DNA of 11,155 nt from Caldisericales bacterium (GTDB lineage Bacteria; Caldisericota; Caldisericia; Caldisericales; Caldisericaceae): positions 1 to 11,155 of the forward strand of contig WFSP01000071.1 of NCBI GenBank assembly GCA_015485995.1. The letters are read 5' to 3'. A program made the position numbers and the translations under genes. Positions 6,731 through 11,155 of this stretch are shown in pieces (the stretch's first letter is position 1; every line of letters starts with the position of its first letter). The notes beneath the pieces are model-generated. The model saw only the letters and a program-made list of their open reading frames with translations. It was not told the DNA's origin and did no database searches.

Positions 6731-7492
6731 TTATAATTTGGTCGTTACGACCATTGAATATATTTTATCATAAAGTTTATTAAATTCAACACTGTTTCTA
6801 TCTCTCGGGCGTTCCAACGGAATCGGTACGTCTCCAATAATTCTACCCGGGTGTGTGGAAAGCACCACAACTCTGTTCGCAAGGTATATAGCTTCTTCTA
6901 TGTTATGCGTAACCATAATAATAGATTTTAAGGAAAGGTTGCCGGAACTCCACAATCTTAAAATTTCTTCCCTGAGGTTTTGTGCAGTAAAAGCATCCAA
7001 TGCGGAAAAAGGCTCATCCATAAGAAGGAGCTCGGGCTCCATTACAAGGGCCCTTGCAATACCAACTCGTTGTTTCATTCCACCTGAAAGTTCGCGGGGA
7101 TATGCTTCTTCAAACCCTTCAAGCCCAACAAGGTCTATATACTTAAAGGCTTTTCTAAGCCTTTCTTTCAATCCAAGGCCTCTTGCTTCCAAGCCGAGCA
7201 TAATATTTTCCGTAACGTCAAGCCACGGAAGGAGCCCAAAAGTTTGGAATACAATACTTACGTTAGGATTTATTCCATCAATTTTTTTATTTTCGAATAT
7301 TACATCCCCTTTACTCGGCTTTACAAGGCCTGCAATAATCCTAAGCAGTGTACTCTTTCCACAACCAGATGGCCCAACTAATGCAACAAATTCTCCCTTA
7401 CTTACAGAGAGACCAACACGGTCCAAAACAACAACCTCTTTGTTTTTTAGCGGGAAAAGCTGCACTATATTATTTAACTTTAACAGTTCCAA
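6731..7492 (-). CDS. ABC transporter ATP-binding protein, NitT/TauT (nitrate/sulfonate/taurine) type
   Basis: A 253-aa ATPase that powers the membrane component encoded just before it. Motifs in order: Walker A GPSGCGKST (40-48, Lys46), Q-loop Gln83 (VFQTFGLLPW), signature LSGGMKQR (135-142), Walker B LLLMDEPFSALD (155-166, with Asp159 and Glu160), H-loop His196 (VTHNIEEA). The FGLLPW-x-x-V-x-x-N stretch after the Q-loop and the family-typical PGRI tail mark it as NitT/TauT/SsuB-like. The start is TTG at 7492, which directly abuts the TAA stop of the permease (TAATTG). GGAGGG sits 4-5 nt before it, and no in-frame ATG exists near the N-terminus, so TTG is convincing. A rarer start codon plus stop-start abutment may keep it in a set ratio with the permease. 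Transported solute unknown. Confidence 0.95.
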   Translation of the reverse strand: MELLKLNNIVQLFPLKNKEVVVLDRVGLSVSKGEFVALVGPSGCGKSTLLRIIAGLVKPSKGDVIFENKKIDGINPNVSIVFQTFGLLPWLDVTENIMLGLEARGLGLKERLRKAFKYIDLVGLEGFEEAYPRELSGGMKQRVGIARALVMEPELLLMDEPFSALDAFTAQNLREEILRLWSSGNLSLKSIIMVTHNIEEAIYLANRVVVLSTHPGRIIGDVPIPLERPRDRNSVEFNKLYDKIYSMVVTTKL

Positions 7493-9193
7493 TTAACCCT
7501 CCATATTAAACTTTTCTGTAATTCTATTATAAATAGGCCTATAAACAAAATGATTTATCAAGAATATAATAAGTACCATAAGAAATAGCGAAACAACAAA
7601 AAGGCCCTGATTTCCATTAGTCAAAGATTTATCTAATAAGCTTCCTACCCCAAAAACCGAGTATGTTTTTCCATTCAAAGAAATGTATTCCGCTATAATA
7701 AGTGCGTTCCATCCTCCTCCCCATGCCGTAATCGTGCCCGTCATAAGGGAGGGAAGTGATGCAGGCAAAAGCAGCCTTTTGAACTTCAACAACTTCTTAA
7801 TTCCTATGGAATCCACCACCTCTTTTAAATCATTTGGTATTGCCTTTAACCCGCCATATATATTAAATAAAAGATACCACTGCATTCCCGTAAGTATTAA
7901 TATTATTGCCGATAAATCAAGACCATGTGGAAACCGGATGAAATAATAGAGAATCAAAGGGAAAAGAGAAACAGCAGGGATAGAAGCAAATATTTGCAAA
8001 ATGGGAGAAATGATTTTTGCACTTTTTTGATGATAAAAAAGGTATACAGCAACAGGCACAGTCCAGGTAAGGGAGATAAGGTAAGCGATAAAAAGGCGTA
8101 TAAAAGAGTAAAAGATTGCCTTTATCGAAATCAAGATGTCACTAAATTTAAGTGCTTTAATAAGTAAGGGTATTGCTAAAACAAATTTATAAATCAAAAC
8201 GATAAAAACAATAATTATAGCTCCTAACAAAACCTTATTCAGGTAATAAACAAAAACCTTAAACCACTTTTTGCGAGCAAGAGAGCGTAATGAAATGGGA
8301 TTTCCGATTTTTCCTATGAAAGGTTTCCTGAATTTCCTGAAAATATTTCCAATAAATTCCCAGAAAAGGCTCACTACATCCCATACTTCCGTTTCTTCTT
8401 CTTCACCTGGAGACATACTGTACCTAAATCTTCTCGACCATTGCGAAAGAGGTTTCCACACAAATAAATCCAAAAGCACAATAACTACAACAAGCACTGA
8501 AATCCCCAGAAAAGTAAGCCCTATTTTAGATTCCGACGCTGTTTCCATTATAAAGCTTCCAATACCGGGAAGTTTGTATGAAGAGCTTCCTACCGCAAAA
8601 ATTTCACAGGCTACAAGAAAGTACCACCCATTGCTCCAACTTACTATGCTGTTATAAACAAGTTTCGGGATTGTAGCCGGAAGATATAACCTTACGAAAG
8701 ACAGCGTCCCGTCCGGGTCAAAAAAATGATAAGCCTCTTTAAGGTCTTTAGGTATCGTAGTGAGGCTTTCGTATACTCCAAAAGCCATATTCCATACTTG
8801 GGAAGTAAAAATTAAAAAAATTGAGGCTGCTTCAATACCTATAACTTTATTTGGAATTAAAGCGACAAAAAAGAAAATTGCCGCAGGGAAAAACCCTAAC
8901 ACAGGGACAGATTGAAAGATATCCAATATTGGAAGCATTACCGCTTCCCTTCTCTTACTTGTGGCCGCGGCAAAACCATAGGCTACTGAGAAAATTAGAG
9001 AGAAAACGTAAGCAATCCCCATTCTAAGAAGCGACCTAAAAGTGTAAAATGGAAGGTTACTAACAGAAAGATTGGCAATTACACTTGACGACACCGCCTC
9101 TCTCCTATAAAATATATAGGCAAACCCTATAAGAGAAAATAATACAAGTAATTCAAGGACTAAGTTCTCGAGTTTTACCCTTTCCTTATCCAT
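7493..9193 (-). CDS. Duplicated (fused) ABC transporter permease, COG4986-like
   Basis: A 566-aa inner-membrane protein made of two binding-protein-dependent permease domains in one chain. In the first half, hydrophobic segments lie near 10-30, 55-80, 85-115, 120-140, 185-205 and 225-250; in the second half near 320-350, 365-390, 395-420, 430-450, 490-510 and 535-555. Each half carries an EAA-type cytoplasmic coupling loop: DLKEAYHFF...RLYLPATIP near 150-176 and DLKEVVDSIG...LLLPASLP near 456-481. A charged linker rich in Glu and Arg (about 255-315) joins the halves. One chain thus replaces the usual permease dimer. ATG at 9193 lies 2 bp after the TGA of the preceding gene and has no clear Shine-Dalgarno sequence, so translation probably re-initiates; a TTG at 9199 in the same frame is the alternative start. 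Family members are annotated as anion transporters. No substrate-binding protein is encoded nearby. Confidence 0.9.
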   Translation of the reverse strand: MDKERVKLENLVLELLVLFSLIGFAYIFYRREAVSSSVIANLSVSNLPFYTFRSLLRMGIAYVFSLIFSVAYGFAAATSKRREAVMLPILDIFQSVPVLGFFPAAIFFFVALIPNKVIGIEAASIFLIFTSQVWNMAFGVYESLTTIPKDLKEAYHFFDPDGTLSFVRLYLPATIPKLVYNSIVSWSNGWYFLVACEIFAVGSSSYKLPGIGSFIMETASESKIGLTFLGISVLVVVIVLLDLFVWKPLSQWSRRFRYSMSPGEEEETEVWDVVSLFWEFIGNIFRKFRKPFIGKIGNPISLRSLARKKWFKVFVYYLNKVLLGAIIIVFIVLIYKFVLAIPLLIKALKFSDILISIKAIFYSFIRLFIAYLISLTWTVPVAVYLFYHQKSAKIISPILQIFASIPAVSLFPLILYYFIRFPHGLDLSAIILILTGMQWYLLFNIYGGLKAIPNDLKEVVDSIGIKKLLKFKRLLLPASLPSLMTGTITAWGGGWNALIIAEYISLNGKTYSVFGVGSLLDKSLTNGNQGLFVVSLFLMVLIIFLINHFVYRPIYNRITEKFNMEG

Positions 9194-9195
9194 TG

Positions 9196-9507
9196 TCAAA
9201 AGGCAGGGAGTTCTTTATACTGCTCCTCATCCTCTATTCTTGAAATTTCAAAAATCACAGTACTTTCAGGATCAGGGCATGAAACATAGGCTTTATTTGG
9301 GTTCTTTTCCCAAGGCAGCGTTCCTCCGTACCTTAATGGTGTAATAAACGGCCATAATGTGTTGAATGCCCATCCGCAAAAATTAGCAGGCATAGGTTGG
9401 CCATTTTTATCCACTTCAAACTCATCCCCAACTTTAAGGCCAGCAGCGCATTTACCTTTGCCCCTTATTTCCGTTACTTTAATTTTGATTTTATATATTT
9501 TAGCCAT
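9196..9507 (-). CDS. Small conserved TIGR04076-type protein
   Basis: A 103-aa soluble protein of unknown function, and the first gene of the minus-strand train. It shows the TIGR04076 pattern: an N-terminal strand with GKGKCAAGLKVGDEF (Cys20), the block MPANFCGWAFNTLWPFI (Cys44), RYGGTLPWE and the C-terminal SCPDPESTVIFEI (Cys77). Three conserved-looking cysteines suggest metal or iron-sulfur binding or redox chemistry, but this is inference. ATG at 9507 has AAGGAG at 9511-9516. The stop is 2 bp before the permease start, so the two are translated together. Sitting at the head of an ABC-transporter operon, it may be an accessory or sensor for the transported solute. No signal peptide. Confidence 0.8.
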   Translation of the reverse strand: MAKIYKIKIKVTEIRGKGKCAAGLKVGDEFEVDKNGQPMPANFCGWAFNTLWPFITPLRYGGTLPWEKNPNKAYVSCPDPESTVIFEISRIEDEEQYKELPAF

Positions 9508-9525
9508 TTTCTCCTTACTTAATTT

Positions 9526-9553
9526 ATTTTAACAGAAAAATTGCTATAATCAA
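9526..9553 (-). promoter_or_regulatory. Probable promoter of the minus-strand operon
   Basis: On the minus strand TTGATT (9548-9553) and TAAAAT (9526-9531) are spaced 16 bp apart. Transcription would begin near 9519, leaving a very short leader with the AAGGAG at 9511-9516 almost at its 5' end. It is the best match in the divergent region for driving the gene train that begins at 9507. Confidence 0.55.
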
Positions 9554-9563
9554 AAGTGCTTTT
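9552..9563. repeat. Small inverted repeat in the divergent promoter region (possible operator)
   Basis: AAAAG-TG-CTTTT is a 5-2-5 inverted repeat lying between the -35 element of the minus-strand promoter and the -10 of the plus-strand one. It could be a regulator site serving both directions, but it is short and AT-rich. The same AAAAGTGCT string recurs at 10795-10803. Confidence 0.25.
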
Positions 9564-9567
9564 CCGT

Positions 9568-9573
9568 TATAAT
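9568..9573 (+). promoter_or_regulatory. Possible -10 element for the phospholipase D-family gene
   Basis: A perfect TATAAT lies 28 bp before the start codon. No good -35 box sits at the right distance: TTGCTA at 9541-9546 is 21 bp away, too far. A second TATAAT at 9545-9550 also lacks a clear -35. The gene's ribosome binding site AGAGGAG is at 9586-9592, 9 nt before the ATG. Confidence 0.4.
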
Positions 9574-9601
9574 AGAACAAAAACAAGAGGAGTATAAAAC
9601 G

Positions 9602-10624
9602 ATGAATAGAGAAAAAAAAGTATATTTTAATTTGTTCCTTACGTTCCTTATAGTTATTGCATTTATAGTTTACGGATTACTCTTTCCAAATCTAAGCCCT
9701 CTTTACATTCCAAATCATCACCCCAAAGGCATAAGCAATGCAACATTAATAGTGGAACCGAAGCAAAACGATTATCCTATTACAGATGGTATTAAAGCTG
9801 CACAAAAAGCTGTTGACGTAGAAGTATATCTTTTATCCGATAAATATGTAATACAATCACTGATCGATGCGGAAAAAAGAGGAGTAAACGTCCGTGTCAT
9901 TTTGGAGGAACACCCGTATAAAGGCTACGGGGTAAATAAAGAAGTTAAAGATAAACTCTCTCACTACGGGATAGAAACTAAATGGTCAAATAAAGCATAC
10001 GATTTTACTCACTCAAAATTTCTTATTATTGACAATAAAACAGGGTATATACTAACAATGAATCTTACTAAAAGCTCTTTTACAAAAAATAGGGAATTTG
10101 GAATTATAACTACTTCTCCAAAAGAAGTTTCGGACCTTGAAAAAATATTTCAGTCAGATTGGGAGAGAAAGCCATATAACCCAGATGAAGATTCTCTGAT
10201 TGTAAGCCCTGAAAACTCCAGAGCGAAATTAGAATGGCTAATAAATAGCGCAAATGATAACATACTTGTTTATGCAGAAGAGATGGAAGATGAAGAAATA
10301 GAAAATTTACTAATAAAAAAAGCAAAGAATGGAACAAATGTTAAAGTAATCCTTGCTTCTCCAGACATCATTACAAGCAACGGCGATGCCGGAAAATATT
10401 TGTCCTTAAATGGAGTACATATAGGCTACCTATCTACACCATTTGTGCATGCAAAAACTATGGTTGTTGATAATAGTGTTTCTTATGTCGGTTCCATCAA
10501 TTTCTCTACAACTTCATTAGACAAAAACAGGGAAGTAGGCGTTATAGTAACAGATAAGTCAATAGCAAAAGGCATTTCCGATATATTTTATAAAGATTTT
10601 GAAAATTGCTCAAAAAACCCTTGA
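9602..10624 (+). CDS. Membrane-anchored phospholipase D-family protein with two HKD motifs
   Basis: A 340-aa member of the PLD superfamily, whose enzymes break or exchange phosphodiester bonds through a covalent phosphohistidine. Residues 9-29 form one hydrophobic helix after a lysine-rich start (MNREKKV), probably an uncleaved anchor placing the rest outside the membrane; there is no lipobox cysteine. Two PLD half-domains follow. The first motif is HSKFLIID (His137, Lys139, Asp144) with Asn154 in LTMNLTKSS. The second is HAKTMVVD (His283, Lys285, Asp290) with Asn300 in GSINFST and Glu311. Both are intact, so activity is expected. Candidate roles are cardiolipin-synthase-like phospholipid transfer, phospholipase, or an external nuclease of the Nuc type; full cardiolipin synthases are longer and have two N-terminal helices. 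Divergent from the long operon. Its stop codon overlaps the -35 box of the next promoter. Confidence 0.9.
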   Translation: MNREKKVYFNLFLTFLIVIAFIVYGLLFPNLSPLYIPNHHPKGISNATLIVEPKQNDYPITDGIKAAQKAVDVEVYLLSDKYVIQSLIDAEKRGVNVRVILEEHPYKGYGVNKEVKDKLSHYGIETKWSNKAYDFTHSKFLIIDNKTGYILTMNLTKSSFTKNREFGIITTSPKEVSDLEKIFQSDWERKPYNPDEDSLIVSPENSRAKLEWLINSANDNILVYAEEMEDEEIENLLIKKAKNGTNVKVILASPDIITSNGDAGKYLSLNGVHIGYLSTPFVHAKTMVVDNSVSYVGSINFSTTSLDKNREVGVIVTDKSIAKGISDIFYKDFENCSKNP

Positions 10625-10648
10625 CATGGAATCAAATTTACGTATAAT
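10621..10648 (+). promoter_or_regulatory. Strong sigma-70-type promoter for a short transcript
   Basis: TTGACA (10621-10626), a 16-bp spacer and TATAAT (10643-10648): both hexamers perfect, the best promoter in the window. It overlaps the stop codon of the phospholipase D-family gene. Predicted start is about 10655-10656, exactly at the first hairpin. TTACGTA occurs twice, at 10638-10644 (touching the -10) and 10660-10666, 22 bp apart, and could be a regulator site. Confidence 0.75.
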
Positions 10649-10655
10649 AGTTTTC

Positions 10656-10759
10656 GGTCTTACGTAAAGACCTTATGAAAGTTTAAAAACTTTCATTTCT
10701 TCCTCCTTTTTTAAAAAGATCAAACAATATGCCCCCACCCCCCTGGGGGCTTCTCTTTT
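10656..10759 (+). ncRNA. Candidate small regulatory RNA (~100 nt) with an exposed anti-Shine-Dalgarno stretch
   Basis: Predicted from a perfect promoter just upstream and a terminator-like hairpin at the end. In order: hairpin 1, GGTCTT-ACGTA-AAGACC (10656-10672), begins at the predicted first nucleotide. Hairpin 2 is a perfect 10-bp inverted repeat, ATGAAAGTTT / AAACTTTCAT (10675-10696). Then comes an unstructured CU stretch at 10697-10712 containing CTTCCTCCTTT, and an A-rich linker. The final hairpin is GCCCCC/GGGGGC with a T-rich tail. CCTCCTTT is identical to the 16S rRNA anti-Shine-Dalgarno sequence, so the RNA could mask ribosome binding sites, as C/U-loop small RNAs of Gram-positive bacteria do. 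The best in-window partner is the ndk ribosome binding site (11 pairs including one G-U). I recognise no known RNA family. The alternative is an untranslated leader whose gene was lost. Confidence 0.5.
10731..10759 (+). terminator. Probable intrinsic terminator
   Basis: GCCCCC (10731-10736) and GGGGGC (10745-10750) form a 6-bp all-GC stem with an 8-nt loop, followed by TTCTCTTTT. It is the only GC-rich hairpin in an AT-rich stretch. It would end the short transcript and any read-through from the phospholipase D-family gene. The tail also forms a small inverted repeat, TTCTCT-TTT-AGAGAA (10751-10765). Confidence 0.6.
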
Positions 10760-10793
10760 AGAGAAACTTAGTCAAAATCCTAACTATTACAAC

Positions 10794-10810
10794 AAAAAGT
10801 GCTACTTTTT
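10794..10810. repeat. Inverted repeat, weak terminator-like hairpin
   Basis: AAAAAGT-GCT-ACTTTTT is a perfect 7-bp inverted repeat with a 3-nt loop, running into further T residues. On the plus strand it may act as a back-up terminator after the one at 10731-10759; the stem is mostly A-T and therefore weak. Confidence 0.3.
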
Positions 10811-10962
10811 TAACTGCATTTATTAAAATATGTTCTTTTTATTAATATTGCGATCTATTTACTATTCTTACAAAAATTAAATTCTTTTGCGATAGGAATT
10901 CAAAATAATCTATTTCCAATCGTAAAATCAAACCACCATCATAAATATGTGGCACAGTAAGA

Positions 10963-10982
10963 GTTTGTTATCCAGAACAAAC
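10963..10982. repeat. Inverted repeat GTTTGTT / AACAAAC
   Basis: A perfect 7-bp inverted repeat with a 6-nt centre (ATCCAG). No gene, promoter or T-tract is attached. It could be a protein-binding site or chance. Confidence 0.25.
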
Positions 10983-11082
10983 ATTTATGGAAAATTAAAT
11001 ACCTATTTACGAGAAAGGTTTAGTACGGCATTACAAAGAAAAGGCACAAACATGATTCCCTACCTATGTACTAACAATGTAT

Positions 11083-11096
11083 TTGATTAAAATCAA
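11083..11096. repeat. Palindrome TTGATT-AA-AATCAA
   Basis: A 14-bp inverted repeat, 6-2-6, in AT-rich DNA near the window end. It could be an operator for a gene beyond the edge, but nothing else supports this. Confidence 0.2.
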
Positions 11097-11155
11097 TATA
11101 CTTATTCGTAATGGTTGTTTAAACTTCAAAATATTTATTATGATTAGAACTGCAC

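Larger units (their letters stand above)
10766..11155. other. Gene-poor AT-rich stretch without a recognisable gene
   Basis: About 390 bp in which I find no protein, tRNA or rRNA gene. Open frames are short (under 50 codons), lie in competing frames on both strands and have no Shine-Dalgarno sequence. The longest ATG-started one is 10947-11090 on the plus strand (47 codons, MWHSKSLLSR...), unrecognised. On both strands, fragments read like protein for 30-45 codons and then stop, so a decayed gene or mobile-element remnant is possible. Three small inverted repeats lie in it (listed separately). Confidence 0.5.

Noticed and set aside
6855..7496. Long plus-strand open frame (213 codons) opposite the ABC ATPase gene
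   Set aside because: It is a shadow of the ATPase, which has all ABC motifs in the other strand. The plus frame has no recognisable domain and no ribosome binding site.
8271..8657. Plus-strand open frame of 128 codons opposite the permease
   Set aside because: It lies fully within the antisense of a clear permease, shows low-complexity serine-rich translation and has no start signals.
10110..10337. Minus-strand open frame of 75 codons opposite the phospholipase D-family gene
   Set aside because: Antisense of a gene with two intact HKD motifs; no ribosome binding site.
10731..10750. G-quadruplex on the minus strand (GGGGGG-T-GGGGG)
   Set aside because: Only two adjacent G-runs; the sequence is better explained as a terminator stem on the plus strand.
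10947..11090. 47-codon plus-strand ORF (MWHSKSLLSR...)
   Set aside because: No Shine-Dalgarno sequence, no recognisable motif, and competing frames on both strands; not strong enough to call a gene.
1..11155. CRISPR array, tRNA, rRNA, insertion sequence ends or phage genes
   Set aside because: No regularly spaced repeats, cloverleaf, rRNA stretch, transposase or phage-type protein was seen.

Overview
This AT-rich window (genes on both strands use A/T-heavy codons) looks like the chromosome of an anaerobic, probably thermophilic bacterium. The pointers are a tungsto/molybdopterin aldehyde:ferredoxin oxidoreductase, three tandem M42 (TET/FrvX-type) aminopeptidases, a duplicated-permease anion-type ABC transporter and very compact gene packing. 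Strong Shine-Dalgarno sequences (AGGAGG), bacterial -35/-10 boxes and TTG start use argue for a bacterium rather than an archaeon. A lineage such as Caldisericota, Dictyoglomota or Thermotogota would fit, but the sequence alone does not settle it.

Layout: one long tightly packed minus-strand gene train runs from about 9507 down past position 1. In transcription order it holds: a small TIGR04076-type protein (9507-9196); a fused two-domain NitT/TauT-type permease (9193-7493); its ATPase (7492-6731, TTG start); a free-standing AAA-associated (COG4754/AAA_assoc_C-like) protein (6703-6200); nucleoside diphosphate kinase (6207-5806); an exported protein with copper-amine-oxidase-N-like and NPCBM-like regions (5755-5024); a cytosolic alpha/beta hydrolase (5027-4083); three M42 metallopeptidases (4072-3032, 3045-2029, 2014-1019); and the N-terminal half of an aldehyde ferredoxin oxidoreductase, cut by the window edge (1008-1). 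Most junctions overlap or lie within 2-15 bp, often with the upstream stop codon embedded in or next to the next ribosome binding site. The one larger gap (50 bp, before the exported protein) holds a plausible internal promoter.

From a 94-bp divergent intergenic region (9508-9601), a membrane-anchored phospholipase D-family protein with two HKD motifs is transcribed on the plus strand (9602-10624).

After it comes about 530 bp without a convincing protein gene. Its first part is the most unusual piece of the window. A near-consensus promoter (TTGACA-16-TATAAT) starts on the last codons of the phospholipase D gene. It is followed at once by two perfect hairpins, a CU-rich stretch containing CCTCCTTT (the anti-Shine-Dalgarno sequence of 16S rRNA) and a GC-rich hairpin with a T-rich tail. 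This reads as a small RNA of about 100 nt that could pair with ribosome binding sites; the best match inside the window is the ndk ribosome binding site. The remaining 390 bp (10766-11155) is AT-rich with only short, overlapping frames.

Working together (inference): the peptidases trim peptides to amino acids, and the aldehyde oxidoreductase oxidises aldehydes derived from 2-keto acids to carboxylic acids while reducing ferredoxin. This is the logic of peptide fermentation in hyperthermophiles. The transporter imports an unknown anion or small solute, and no substrate-binding protein gene is present beside it.
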